Part shown: positions 48,805 through 58,666 of the stretch, in pieces
Layout: every line of letters begins with the position of its first letter
Numbering within the stretch: the stretch's first letter is position 1
DNA from: an uncultured Lachnospiraceae bacterium
Lineage (GTDB): Bacteria > Bacillota > Clostridia > Lachnospirales > Lachnospiraceae
Length of the DNA stretch: 64,000 bases
Assembly: GCA_910577015.1 (NCBI GenBank)
Contig: CAJTKU010000001.1
Span: 248,001 to 312,000 of the forward strand
Direction: 5' to 3'
Made by a program: the position numbers and the translations under genes
Notes under the pieces: generated by a model
The model's database searches: none
Seen by the model: the letters and a program-made list of their open reading frames with translations, nothing else
What the model was told of the DNA's origin: nothing

Positions 48805-49815
48805 TTAGAACTTGCCAGCCTCTGCCGCTTCCTCAATCAAAACTGCCACGGCAACGGTAGCGCCGACCATGGGGTTGTTGCCCATGCCGATTAAGCCCAT
48901 CATTTCCACATGCGCGGGAACGGAAGAGGAACCTGCAAACTGTGCGTCAGAATGCATACGTCCCAGCGTATCCGTAAAGCCGTAGGATGCAGGACCTGCC
49001 GCCATATTGTCGGGATGCAGGGTACGTCCGGTACCGCCGCCGGAAGCTACGGAGAAGTATTTCTTTCCTGCTTCCACTCTTTCTTTTTTGTATGTACCTG
49101 CTACGGGATGCTGGAACCTGGTGGGATTGGTGGAGTTGCCGGTAATGGACACATCCACATTTTCCTTCCACATGATTGCCACGCCTTCCGGCACGCTGTT
49201 TGCGCCATAGCAGTTTACTTTGGCGCGGAGACCTTCAGAATATGCGATTCTCTCCACCTCTGTCACGGTATTGGTGTAAGGGTCATAAGTCGTCTCCACA
49301 AAGGTAAATCCGTTGATACGGGAAATAATCTTTGCAGCGTCCTTTCCAAGGCCGTTCAGGATAACGCGCAGGGGTTTCTGACGAACCTTGTTTGCCTTCT
49401 CTGCAATGCCGATTGCGCCTTCTGCCGCTGCAAAGGACTCATGTCCTGCCAGGAAGCAGAAGCAGTCGGTTTCTTCTTCCAAAAGCATTTTGCCCAGGTT
49501 GCCATGTCCCAGACCAACCTTACGGGTGTCTGCCACGGAGCCGGGAATACAGAATGCCTGCAGTCCTTCCCCGATTGCCGCTGCAGCATCTGCCGCTTTT
49601 TTACAATCTTTCTTGATGGCGATGGCAGCGCCTACGGTATATGCCCAGCATGCGTTTTCAAAACAGATGGGCTGTATTTTCTTCACCTGCTCATATACGT
49701 CGAGGCCGGCGTCCTTGGTAATCTTCTCTGCTTCTTCGATAGAGGAGATGCCATAGCTGTTCAATACAGCGTTAATTTTATCAATACGTCTTTCATATGA
49801 TTCAAATAAAGCCAT
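48805..49815 (-). CDS. GGGtGRT protein
   Basis: A 336-aa conserved protein carrying the name-giving motif GGGTGRTLHPDNMAAGP (near residue 275) followed by SSVPAHVEMMGLIGMGNNP. It also has FENACWAYTVGAAIAIKKDC and FCFLAGHESFAAAEGAI. The family has no established biochemical function and commonly neighbours a NifU-like protein, as here. ATG 49815 follows AAAGGAGG; the longer frame upstream overlaps the preceding gene. Confidence 0.9.
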   Translation of the reverse strand: MALFESYERRIDKINAVLNSYGISSIEEAEKITKDAGLDVYEQVKKIQPICFENACWAYTVGAAIAIKKDCKKAADAAAAIGEGLQAFCIPGSVADTRKVGLGHGNLGKMLLEEETDCFCFLAGHESFAAAEGAIGIAEKANKVRQKPLRVILNGLGKDAAKIISRINGFTFVETTYDPYTNTVTEVERIAYSEGLRAKVNCYGANSVPEGVAIMWKENVDVSITGNSTNPTRFQHPVAGTYKKERVEAGKKYFSVASGGGTGRTLHPDNMAAGPASYGFTDTLGRMHSDAQFAGSSSVPAHVEMMGLIGMGNNPMVGATVAVAVLIEEAAEAGKF

Positions 49816-49834
49816 TTCTTTGTCCTCCTTTACC

Positions 49835-50527
49835 TTATTCTTTTCTGGGGTCGATAATCTTAACAGCGTCATCCACACGGCCATACTGTCCGCATGCCTT
49901 CTCATAAGCGGTGTTAGGGTCATCGCCCTTCTTGATGAAGTCAGTCATTTTGCCCAGGCTCACAAATTTGTAACCGATAATCTGGTCATCTTTGTCAAGT
50001 GCAATGCCGGTCACATAGCCTTCTGCCATCTCAAGGTAACGGGGACCTTTTTTCAATGTGCCGTACATGGTTCCCACCTGGCTCCTGAGTCCTTTTCCGA
50101 GGTCCTCCAGACCAGCGCCCACAGGCAGTCCTTCCTCGGAGAAAGCGCTCTGGGTACGTCCGTAAACAATCTGTAAAAACAGCTCTCTCATGGCGGTATT
50201 GATGGCATCACATACAAGGTCTGTATTCAAAGCTTCCATAACGGTAAGCCCGGGAAGGATTTCTGCAGCCATGGCAGCGGAATGTGTCATACCGGAACAG
50301 CCGATGGTTTCTACCAGCGCTTCCTGAATAATGCCTTCCTTCACGTTCAATGTCAGCTTGCATGCGCCCTGCTGGGGAGCACACCAGCCTACGCCGTGCG
50401 TCAGGCCGGAAATATCTTCTACTTTTTTTGCCTGCACCCATTTTGCTTCTTCAGGGATAGGTGCGCATCCATGATGTACACCCTGTGCAACTGTACACAT
50501 TTCTTCAACTTCCTTTGAGTAAATCAT
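49835..50527 (-). CDS. NifU-like iron-sulfur scaffold-type protein
   Basis: A 230-aa protein with Cys residues in GWCAPQQGACKLTL and EALVETIGCSGMTHSAAMAAEIL, resembling NifU N-terminal/IscU-type scaffolds. It is the constant partner of GGGtGRT proteins. The pair may assemble or carry a metal centre; the specific client is unknown. The genes are 19 bases apart and surely cotranscribed. Confidence 0.8.
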   Translation of the reverse strand: MIYSKEVEEMCTVAQGVHHGCAPIPEEAKWVQAKKVEDISGLTHGVGWCAPQQGACKLTLNVKEGIIQEALVETIGCSGMTHSAAMAAEILPGLTVMEALNTDLVCDAINTAMRELFLQIVYGRTQSAFSEEGLPVGAGLEDLGKGLRSQVGTMYGTLKKGPRYLEMAEGYVTGIALDKDDQIIGYKFVSLGKMTDFIKKGDDPNTAYEKACGQYGRVDDAVKIIDPRKE

Positions 50528-50581
50528 GTGAAATCTCCTTTCAAAAATAAATATGATATTTATGTATCATTTTCATCGTGT

Positions 50582-51274
50582 TCATTCTCTCATATCCACA
50601 GGAAAAAATCCAGTTCTTTTTGTAATTTCTCCCTGCTTTTTGTAAATTGCGCACGAAGGGATTACGCCCCTCACACAGGAGGTCGGATACACATTGCTGT
50701 TTTTACCGATGACAGTTCCCGGGTTTAACACCGAGTTACAGCCAATCTCCACACAGTCCCCCAGCATGGCGCCCATTTTTTTCAGCCCTGTGGCAATTTC
50801 TTCATCCCCTGTTTTTACCACGACCAGGGTTTTGTCGCTTTTTACATTGGAAGTGATGGAGCCTGCCCCCATATGGGCTTTATACCCCAGTATGCTGTCC
50901 CCCACATAATTGTAATGCGGCACCTGTACCATATTGAAAAGCACCACATTCTTTAATTCCGTGGAATTACCCACCACAGCCTTTTTTCCCACAACGGCAT
51001 TGCCGCGGATATAGGCGCAATGCCTGATTTCCGCCCCTTCGTCCACGATAAGGGGACCGTTTAAACATGCTGTGGGCGCAATCCTTGCAGATTTTGCTAT
51101 CCAGATGTCTTCTCCCCGCTTTTCATAGATTTCTTCGGGAAGGGTTTCTCCAAGCTTAACTATAAAATCGTGGATTTTGGGGAGCGCCTCCCAGGGATAT
51201 TCCACTCCCTCAAACAATCCTGCGGCAATGGTTTCCTGCAGGGAATACAAAGCTTTTACCGTAATATCTTCCAT
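50582..51274 (-). CDS. Left-handed beta-helix UDP-GlcNAc pyrophosphorylase-like protein
   Basis: A 230-aa protein with hexapeptide repeats forming a left-handed beta helix (IAKSARIAPTACLNGPLIVDEG, IRHCAYIRGNAVVGKKAVVG, MLGDCVEIGCNSVLNPGTVIG). The pyrophosphorylase domain of GlmU is absent, so it is an acyltransferase-like or regulatory stand-alone helix. ATG 51274 has GAGG six bases upstream. It is cotranscribed with topoisomerase III. Confidence 0.8.
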   Translation of the reverse strand: MEDITVKALYSLQETIAAGLFEGVEYPWEALPKIHDFIVKLGETLPEEIYEKRGEDIWIAKSARIAPTACLNGPLIVDEGAEIRHCAYIRGNAVVGKKAVVGNSTELKNVVLFNMVQVPHYNYVGDSILGYKAHMGAGSITSNVKSDKTLVVVKTGDEEIATGLKKMGAMLGDCVEIGCNSVLNPGTVIGKNSNVYPTSCVRGVIPSCAIYKKQGEITKRTGFFPVDMRE

Positions 51275-51299
51275 ATTTGTCCTCATTTCTTCGCTGTTT

Positions 51300-54200
51300 T
51301 TACTCTGCTTTCTCAAAATCAAACTTTATGACGTCGTTCTCCAGTTTCAAGCAGGCGTCAAACGCCTTGCCTGCCTTGGAGGTAAAACCGGTCACCTTTC
51401 CGCTGCTCTTTCCCGTTTCCAGAAGCTGCGCCATAATCTCATCCGTAAGCGCCACTCCCGCGATGGTGTGAAATATCCTGAAACCGCACCCGCATTCATA
51501 ATGCCACTGGCTTCTTGACAAAAGCTTTCCGCATTTCGGGCATTTCACCGTGGTTTCTTCCGGCGGCGGTTTCTGTGGAAAATCAAATACTACCTTTCCT
51601 TCCCCGTCCAATTTCAGGGAGGCGTCAAACATCATTCCCGTTTTGGCGATAAAGCCCTGTATGATGCCTGTTTTTCCTTTTTGCAGCAATTCTTTTACCG
51701 CCGCTTCCTTTAACTTCACTCCTGCAATCCTGCCAATGGAAAAGCGGCAGCTTTGGGGATTGTCCCTGTCATAACCTGCACAGCCAAAGCCAAAGGGAGT
51801 CTGTACGATATCACTGCCGCACAGAGGGCATTTGACATCCTTAACCTTTTTTGCCTCCACGTTTTCAAAATCAAACTTAACGGATACCGTGCCGTCTTCC
51901 CCCTTTTCCAGCGCCAGACAGGCATCAAACCGGGTGCCCTTTTTGGATTTAAAGCCCCGGATGGTGGAGGTGCGCCCTTTTGTAAGCAGTTCTTTTACCT
52001 GGGCTTCATTCAGGCTTTTTTCCGATATCTTTCCAATGGAAAACGGACAGCCTGTTTTTTCTTTGGCATCGCGGTTTACACACGCATAACCGAACGGCGT
52101 CACAACCACGTCCCCGCCGCAGACGGGACAGGAAACATTTTCAAGGCGCCTGGCCTCCACATGTTCAAAATCAAACCGGATTTCCGCTTTTCCTTCTTCC
52201 TTTACCAGCATCAGGCAGGCGTCAAACTTCTTCCCTGCTTTTGACTTAAAGTCACGCAAAGTCGGCGTCCTGCCGTCTGTCAGCAGTACTTTCAGTTCTT
52301 CTTCAGAAAGGTTTCTTCCTGCAATGGCGCCGACGGAAAACCGGCAGCCTGTATTGTCTTTTTTATAATTGCTGCATCCGTAACCGAACGGCGTGGTTTC
52401 CATTTCCCCGCCGCATACCGGACAGGAAACGCCCAGCCTTCTTTTGGCTGCAATTCCCCTTGCATCCCTGCCTGTCAGGGGCTGTATCCTCGAAAGCAGC
52501 TGGCTTTTCAGGTCTTTTTCTGCAAGGGCCACTGTTTCCCTGCGGATAAATTCCTCCAGCTTTGAGCGGTATTCATCCATCACCACCGTGCCCTTTGTAA
52601 TGCCGTCCAGTCCTTTTTCCCAGGATGCCGTCATTTTAGGATTTAACAATTCCGGCACCGTCATGCTCACAGCCTCAAAAATCATTTCCCCGAGAAGCTC
52701 CGGCGTCAACACCTGCGTTTTTTTGTTCAGGTTCAGGTAGCCAATCCGAATCAGTTTCTTTATGATTTCCGCCCTGGTGGCAGAAGTGCCGATGCCCGAG
52801 CCTTTTATCTGCGCCCTGAGTTCTTCATCCTCAATCAGCTGCCCGGCATTTTCCATGGCAAGCACCATGGAACCGGAGGTGTAACGCTTTGGCGGCGACG
52901 TTTTACCTTCCTTTACCGTATACCCTCCCACTGTAACCTCGTCCCCTTTTTTAATGCTGTCTGCAAGGGAAAGAAGCCCTGCGCAGTTTTCCTCCTCCCC
53001 GCCCTCTTCCTGCATTTTACCCGCTATTTCCAGATATCCGGGACTTTTTATGGCTTTCTCACTACAGAAAAACTGCTCCTTTTCCACTTCCACGGAAAGT
53101 TTTACCGTCTGGTATTCGGCAGGCGGGTAAAAGATGCTTAAAAACCGGCGCACAATCAAATCAAACACCTTTTTCTGCAATTCCGTCAGGGAATGCAGCT
53201 CCGTCAGCTGTCCGGTGGGGATAATGGCGTAGTGGTCCGTCACTTTGGCATCGTCCGTGTATGAAGTCTTTGCAATATTGCGCGAAAGCCCTTCTTTTTT
53301 TATCCTGTCCACGAAGGACGAAACCGGCTCATACCCTTTCAGTCCGTTTATATTTCTGCCCACTTCCTTTGCCACGGCGGTGGACAGCACGCGGGCGTCC
53401 GTTCTGGGATAAGTGGTCAGCTTCTTCTCATACAAATCCTGCGCGGCCTGCAGGGTTTCGTCCGGGCTTATCTTAAACCGTTTGGCGCACTCTGCCTGCA
53501 ATTCTGCAAGATTAAACAGTAATGGCGCTTTCTTTTTTGATATGCCTTTGTCAATGGATTTTACCACCGCTTTTTTCCCGTCCAGTCCGGCAATAAATTT
53601 TTCTGCGCTTTCCCGTTCCTTAAATCCGTTTTCTTTGTACAGCAGGGGAGACGCAAAATATGCCGAGCCTTCTACGGCCTTCCACTCCGCTTCCAGGGCC
53701 TTTTCAAAAAAACTGCCTGCCACTCTGTAAAATGGGGTTTCCGTAAAATTACGGATTTCTCTTTCCCTGATAACCACCATTCCCAGCACGCAGGTCATAA
53801 CCCGTCCGATGGCAATTGCCGTATAACTTTTCGTGCCCGCCGCGTCATTCAACAGATTCCCATATTTTACGGACATGGCACGGGAAAAATTAATGCCCAT
53901 GGCATAATCTTCTATCGACCGCATAATGCCGGACCTGCCCAGATTGGCGTATTCGGACATGGGCTTTGCTTCCCTGATGCCCCTTTTTATTTCTTCCTCC
54001 GTCTGGGAATCAATCCAAACCCGCAGTTCCTTCATGCCTTCCCTTACGCCACCGAAATTCCGGATATTCTCCTCTATCGTCTGTCCTTCTTTTCCGGCGT
54101 CTCCCGCCCAGTAAACCGTATCAATGTCATCCCGGTATAACATGCCATGTACAATATCATATTGCCTGCTGACGGCAGGTATTATATGATATTTATATTC

Positions 54201-54413
54201 TTTTGGCAGAAACGGCAAATCCTCCAGTTTCCACTTTTTATATTTTTCATCATACTCTTCCGGATAAACCATTTCTACCAGATGTCCGACGCACCAGGTT
54301 ATCACATAGGAATCATTTTCCAGATACCCTTCCCTTCTGCCGGATACTCCCAGAATTTTGGCAAATTCCTGTGCAACCGATGGTTTTTCCGTAATAATCA
54401 AAGCTTTCCCCAC
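51300..54413 (-). CDS. topB: DNA topoisomerase III
   Basis: A 1037-aa type IA topoisomerase. The TOPRIM part begins KALIITEKPSVAQEFAKILG. The active-site region TYPRTDARVLS gives the catalytic Tyr, with the SGIGTSATRAEIIKKL motif following. The C-terminus carries four topoisomerase zinc-type repeats (CPVCGGEMETTPFGYGC, CPVCGGDVVVTPFGYAC, CPLCGSDIVQTPFGFGC, CPKCGKLLSR). The GTG at 54413 after AGGAG is chosen over a longer frame. It unlinks replication and recombination intermediates. Confidence 0.93.
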   Translation of the reverse strand: MGKALIITEKPSVAQEFAKILGVSGRREGYLENDSYVITWCVGHLVEMVYPEEYDEKYKKWKLEDLPFLPKEYKYHIIPAVSRQYDIVHGMLYRDDIDTVYWAGDAGKEGQTIEENIRNFGGVREGMKELRVWIDSQTEEEIKRGIREAKPMSEYANLGRSGIMRSIEDYAMGINFSRAMSVKYGNLLNDAAGTKSYTAIAIGRVMTCVLGMVVIREREIRNFTETPFYRVAGSFFEKALEAEWKAVEGSAYFASPLLYKENGFKERESAEKFIAGLDGKKAVVKSIDKGISKKKAPLLFNLAELQAECAKRFKISPDETLQAAQDLYEKKLTTYPRTDARVLSTAVAKEVGRNINGLKGYEPVSSFVDRIKKEGLSRNIAKTSYTDDAKVTDHYAIIPTGQLTELHSLTELQKKVFDLIVRRFLSIFYPPAEYQTVKLSVEVEKEQFFCSEKAIKSPGYLEIAGKMQEEGGEEENCAGLLSLADSIKKGDEVTVGGYTVKEGKTSPPKRYTSGSMVLAMENAGQLIEDEELRAQIKGSGIGTSATRAEIIKKLIRIGYLNLNKKTQVLTPELLGEMIFEAVSMTVPELLNPKMTASWEKGLDGITKGTVVMDEYRSKLEEFIRRETVALAEKDLKSQLLSRIQPLTGRDARGIAAKRRLGVSCPVCGGEMETTPFGYGCSNYKKDNTGCRFSVGAIAGRNLSEEELKVLLTDGRTPTLRDFKSKAGKKFDACLMLVKEEGKAEIRFDFEHVEARRLENVSCPVCGGDVVVTPFGYACVNRDAKEKTGCPFSIGKISEKSLNEAQVKELLTKGRTSTIRGFKSKKGTRFDACLALEKGEDGTVSVKFDFENVEAKKVKDVKCPLCGSDIVQTPFGFGCAGYDRDNPQSCRFSIGRIAGVKLKEAAVKELLQKGKTGIIQGFIAKTGMMFDASLKLDGEGKVVFDFPQKPPPEETTVKCPKCGKLLSRSQWHYECGCGFRIFHTIAGVALTDEIMAQLLETGKSSGKVTGFTSKAGKAFDACLKLENDVIKFDFEKAE

Positions 54414-54423
54414 AGTCACTCTC

Positions 54424-55779
54424 CTATAATTCCTGCATGGACACAAGGGTTATATTTTTCTGTTCCGTTGCCTGCGCCTGCAGTTTCTCGTCAAATGCAC
54501 CCGTAGAATATAGAAACACAGAACCGGCCCTCAGTCTGGCCTTGGCTGCACAGTAAAGCAGCCGTTCGTAATCATCATAAGTCATAACGGGCCGCTCATA
54601 ATTGCATAGTGCAAGAAGGGTATTGTCTTTTTCATCCTGCATGACTATGTCAATATTGCCAACCTTTCCGACCCATTCCCCCGACCGTTCATACACAAAC
54701 GGCAGCATGCCCCGGCCGTTCATTTCTTCCATATGTTCCATACAGATACCTTTAAAGTATCCGGCCACATAACTGTTCAATTGACCTGCAATATATTCCC
54801 GGTAAAAATCCTCCGGCTTTTTTATTTGCAGACTGCTCATATAAGGATATATAAACTGATAATAGAAGTGAAGAAAACGATTGCTGATACGGTACATCCC
54901 TTTCTGGGCATTTTCATATCCTTCCGTATCATAAGAAAAAACTTTCTCTACCATTTCCAGTTCCATCAGATTCTTTATGTAAACGCTGATTTTTGCCCTG
55001 GAAAAGCCGGTATGATGGTATAAATCATTCAGCTTATGATTTCCCTTTGCAAGGGACGCCAGAATGGTGTTATATACGGCTGTTTCGCGTAATTCCTCTG
55101 TCAGAAGCTGTTTTGCCTCGCCAAACAGGGAACCTGACTTTTTCAGTAAACAGTTGATAATATTCTCCCGCACGGACAAACAGTCATCAAAATACATCCA
55201 TAGTCCCGGAAAACCGCCTAAAATGGCATACACTTCTATGCTCTCCTGCTTCGTAAAGTGAGGAAAAAAACGCATACAGTCCTTAAACTTCAACTCTTTC
55301 AGCTTTAACAGCCCGGATAACAGATAAGCGGTTTCTCCCATTTTTCGCACCATGCTGTTTTCCACAAAACCTACGGAAGAACTGCATAAAATAACCAGAA
55401 CCTCCCCGTCATATCCGTGCAGAAAAGAAGCCAGCTCCTGCATAAAAGTTGACCCTGTTTTTAACAGGTTCTGAAATTCCTCAATAATCAGAATGTTTTT
55501 TCCCTGCCGTTTTTGGAGCATTTCGGAAAGTATCGTTTCATAGGAAAGCGTTCTCTTTTCCCCTGCCGAATGTCCTAATTCACCATACCACTGGCAGACC
55601 TGTTCTTTTTCAGAGCAGGACCTTGCCATATAATACCCTGTAGGCTTTCCCTTTGAAAATTCCTTTAAGAGTGCGGTCTTTCCAATATTTTTCTGACCGT
55701 ATAATACCACGGTCTGGCTGCCTCTTTTGTCGTAATAATGGTTTAACTGCGTCAGTTCAGCGCTGCGTCCTAACAGCAT
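54424..55779 (-). CDS. Archaeal-type ATPase with DUF234-like C-terminus
   Basis: A 451-aa P-loop ATPase. Walker A is YGQKNIGKTALL (residues about 27-38), Walker B ILIIEEFQNLL, followed by LVILCSSSVGFVENSM. A winged-helix region (NDLYHHTGFSRAKISVYIKNL, 275-300) and a C-terminal nuclease-like part (GNIDIVMQDEKDNTLLALCNYERP) resemble the ATPase_2/DUF234 family. Its cellular role is not known. It lies directly upstream of topB. Confidence 0.82.
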   Translation of the reverse strand: MLLGRSAELTQLNHYYDKRGSQTVVLYGQKNIGKTALLKEFSKGKPTGYYMARSCSEKEQVCQWYGELGHSAGEKRTLSYETILSEMLQKRQGKNILIIEEFQNLLKTGSTFMQELASFLHGYDGEVLVILCSSSVGFVENSMVRKMGETAYLLSGLLKLKELKFKDCMRFFPHFTKQESIEVYAILGGFPGLWMYFDDCLSVRENIINCLLKKSGSLFGEAKQLLTEELRETAVYNTILASLAKGNHKLNDLYHHTGFSRAKISVYIKNLMELEMVEKVFSYDTEGYENAQKGMYRISNRFLHFYYQFIYPYMSSLQIKKPEDFYREYIAGQLNSYVAGYFKGICMEHMEEMNGRGMLPFVYERSGEWVGKVGNIDIVMQDEKDNTLLALCNYERPVMTYDDYERLLYCAAKARLRAGSVFLYSTGAFDEKLQAQATEQKNITLVSMQEL

Positions 55780-55794
55780 GGCATTTCCCCCACA

Positions 55795-57516
55795 TCACAA
55801 TAACTCAATCAACAGTTTTTCTATCTCTTCCGCCGGCACCGGCTTTCCCAGAAAATATCCCTGAATCATATCGCATCCGATGTTTTTCATGTAATCCATC
55901 TGTTCTTTTGTTTCCACGCCCTCTGCAACGGTTTCATACCCCAGCTTGTTAACCATGGACACAATGGACTCCGTAATAATTCTGGTGGAAGCGTCCGTGC
56001 CTACTTTATCCACAAAACTCTTGTCAATCTTTAACGTATCAATGGGCAGTCCGTTCAAATACGAAAGGGAAGAAAATCCCGTTCCAAAGTCATCTAAAGA
56101 AATCCTTATGCCATAATCCCTGAGGGTAAGCAGTTTTTCTTTGACTTCCGCAAAATCGTCAATCAAAACGCTCTCCGTGATTTCCAATTCGATTTCGTCC
56201 GGTCTGACATCATATTTTTTAATGATTCCCATCAGTTTTTCCACAAAATCCTTACGCTTATATTGAATGGCGGAAATATTGATGGACATTATCAGCGGAT
56301 ATCCGTATTTTCTCTTCCATTCCGCATAATTCTTAATGCTTTCCTCAATCACCCAGTTGCCTATGGGAATGATGGCGCCGTTTTTTTCTGCAATGGGAAT
56401 AAAAACAGCCGGACTTATCATCCTGTTATTTTCATCCTTCCACCTTATCAATGCCTCCACGCCTCGCAGACGGCTGGTTCCGGTATAATACTGGGGCTGG
56501 AAATGCATGGTGAAATTCTTATTAAATACAGCTTCCTTCAGCTTGTTCTCAATATCCACATTTTGCAGGAAATCCTGTAAAATCGGGGCGTCAAAATACT
56601 GCAGGGAGGCCTTGCCGCTGGATTTGGCCTTGAACATGACAATCTCTGCGCAGTTAATCAGTTCAAGCGCTGAAGTGGACGCTTCCGGATACTCCGCAAC
56701 CCCGACGCTGACCGTAAGCCTGATGTCCATCCCGTTGCTTAAATTAAATCCCTGGTTGATTCTCTGCTGTATGCTTTTGTGTATATGTTCCACACTCCTG
56801 CTTCCGCAGGGGTCATAGATTGCCATACAGTAGACATCGCTGTTCATGTGGCAGACCACCACATTTTCCTCTGAAAATGTGTCGAGGAACTGTCCATACT
56901 GCTGTACGACTTCATCTCCTACAATCAGACCCATTCCGTCATTGACTTTTCGGAAATCGTCAATGTCGATAAACATGACGCTGACAATGCTTTTTTCCTC
57001 TTTTGCCCGCCTGATAAATTCTCCCAGACGCATCACAAAATAATTGCGGTTATACAGTCCTGTCAGCCCGTCATAATACGCCATGTACCGCAGCTCTTCA
57101 TTTTGCTTTTTAAATTTGGTGATGTTTTTTATGCAGACAATTTTATCGGTAGGCTTTTCCTCTTCGTCGTAGGAAATCCTTGTTTCAAATTCCAGCCATG
57201 TTTTTTTATCTTTCAGGCAGCACTCCACACTGTCCTGCGTCTTACCGCTTTTCTCCAGAAAAAGCACATTTCGGATGGGAAGGATATATTTATCCTCCAG
57301 TTCGTCAAATATAAGGGCAAAATCTTTTACATCCTTCACTTTAAAGGAAAAAAAGGAATCCCAGTCGCCTAACGTAATGACGTCGCCATTGTCAAATCCG
57401 TAATAAAGAAAGGCATTATTGGAGGTATCGCAAACCAGACGGAACATTTTATCCCTTCCGCTTAGTTTTTGATTCATCGCCTTTAATAAATCTATCTGAT
57501 AACGCAATTCGTCCAT
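55795..57516 (-). CDS. GGDEF-EAL protein, GGDEF degenerate
   Basis: A 573-aa signalling protein. A PAS-like N-terminus (residues 1-120) leads to a GGDEF domain (YYDGLTGLYNRNYF) whose active motif reads VGDEV instead of GGDEF, so diguanylate cyclase activity is probably lost. The EAL domain keeps GVEALIRWKDE, DDFGTGFSSLSYLNGLPIDTLKID and GYFLGKPV, so it is probably an active cyclic-di-GMP phosphodiesterase. ATG 57516 follows GGGGAGGC. Confidence 0.88.
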   Translation of the reverse strand: MDELRYQIDLLKAMNQKLSGRDKMFRLVCDTSNNAFLYYGFDNGDVITLGDWDSFFSFKVKDVKDFALIFDELEDKYILPIRNVLFLEKSGKTQDSVECCLKDKKTWLEFETRISYDEEEKPTDKIVCIKNITKFKKQNEELRYMAYYDGLTGLYNRNYFVMRLGEFIRRAKEEKSIVSVMFIDIDDFRKVNDGMGLIVGDEVVQQYGQFLDTFSEENVVVCHMNSDVYCMAIYDPCGSRSVEHIHKSIQQRINQGFNLSNGMDIRLTVSVGVAEYPEASTSALELINCAEIVMFKAKSSGKASLQYFDAPILQDFLQNVDIENKLKEAVFNKNFTMHFQPQYYTGTSRLRGVEALIRWKDENNRMISPAVFIPIAEKNGAIIPIGNWVIEESIKNYAEWKRKYGYPLIMSINISAIQYKRKDFVEKLMGIIKKYDVRPDEIELEITESVLIDDFAEVKEKLLTLRDYGIRISLDDFGTGFSSLSYLNGLPIDTLKIDKSFVDKVGTDASTRIITESIVSMVNKLGYETVAEGVETKEQMDYMKNIGCDMIQGYFLGKPVPAEEIEKLLIELL

Positions 57517-57553
57517 GAAAAATGCCTCCCCAAGTGTGGCTTGCACAACTTTC

Positions 57554-58639
57554 CTATTTCTTGGTAATATAGCCCTGTGCCTTCAAAAGCTCTGCGCACA
57601 AAACCGCGCCCCCCGCAGCGCCGCGCACAGTGTTATGGGATAAACCGACAAACTTCCAGTCATAAACGGAATCCTCCCTGATACGGCCTACGCTGATTCC
57701 CATCCCGTTTTCAAAATTGACATCCAGGCTCACCTGCGGCCGGTTATCCTCTTCCAGATACTGGATAAACTGCTTCGGCGCGGAAGGAAGGTTTAATTCC
57801 TGCGGAACGCCTTTATAAGACACCAGTTTCTCAATCAACTGCTCTTTGGTCGGTTTTTTCCTGAACCTGACAAATACCGCTGCCGTGTGGCCGTCCAGAA
57901 CCGGAACGCGGATGCATTGGCAGGTAATGACGGGCAAAGCTGCCGGCTCAATAACGCCGTCTTTTATCTCTCCCCATATGCGAAGGGGTTCTTTTTCAGA
58001 CTTCTCCTCCTCACCGCCGATATAGGGAATAATATTTCCTTCCATCTCAGGCCAGTCCTTAAATGTTTTTCCTGCTCCGGAAATCGCCTGGTATGTAGTC
58101 GCCACAACCTCTACTGGTTCAAATTCCTTCCATGCCGTCAGCACAGGCGCATAACTCTGGATGGAACAATTGGGTTTTACGGCAACAAACCCCCTCTTTG
58201 TTCCCAGACGTTTTCTCTGAAATTCAATCACCTTCATGTGTTCGGGATTGATTTCCGGCACTACCATGGGTACGTCAGGCGTCCACCTGTGCGCGCTGTT
58301 ATTGGACACGACAGGGGTCTCCGTTTTCGCATAGGCTTCCTCAATGGCTTTGATTTCATCCTTTGTCATATCCACTGCACTGAACACAAAATCTACTTCG
58401 GAAGCTACTTTTTCCACTTCATTTACATTCATGACTACAATATCTTTTACCTTTTGGGGCATGGGCTTCGCCATTTTCCACCTGTCGCCCACAGCCTCCT
58501 CATAAGTCTTTCCTGCCGAACGCGGACTCGCCGCAATCGTCGTCACCTCAAACCACGGATGGTCCTCCAACAATGAGATAAAACGCTGTCCCACCATGCC
58601 TGTTCCGCCTAAAATACCAACTTTTAATTTTTCACTCAT
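57554..58639 (-). CDS. asd: Aspartate-semialdehyde dehydrogenase
   Basis: A 361-aa enzyme reducing aspartyl phosphate to aspartate semialdehyde for lysine, threonine and methionine synthesis. It has the NADP fold GILGGTGMVGQRF, SNNSAHRW, the catalytic Cys in VKPNCSIQSYAP and a late GMGISVGRIREDSV. It belongs to the archaeal/yeast-like branch by its sequence pattern. It lies 27 bases after argH in the same operon. Confidence 0.95.
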   Translation of the reverse strand: MSEKLKVGILGGTGMVGQRFISLLEDHPWFEVTTIAASPRSAGKTYEEAVGDRWKMAKPMPQKVKDIVVMNVNEVEKVASEVDFVFSAVDMTKDEIKAIEEAYAKTETPVVSNNSAHRWTPDVPMVVPEINPEHMKVIEFQRKRLGTKRGFVAVKPNCSIQSYAPVLTAWKEFEPVEVVATTYQAISGAGKTFKDWPEMEGNIIPYIGGEEEKSEKEPLRIWGEIKDGVIEPAALPVITCQCIRVPVLDGHTAAVFVRFRKKPTKEQLIEKLVSYKGVPQELNLPSAPKQFIQYLEEDNRPQVSLDVNFENGMGISVGRIREDSVYDWKFVGLSHNTVRGAAGGAVLCAELLKAQGYITKK

Positions 58640-58666
58640 TCTTTTCCTCTCCTCATTTTGATTGCT

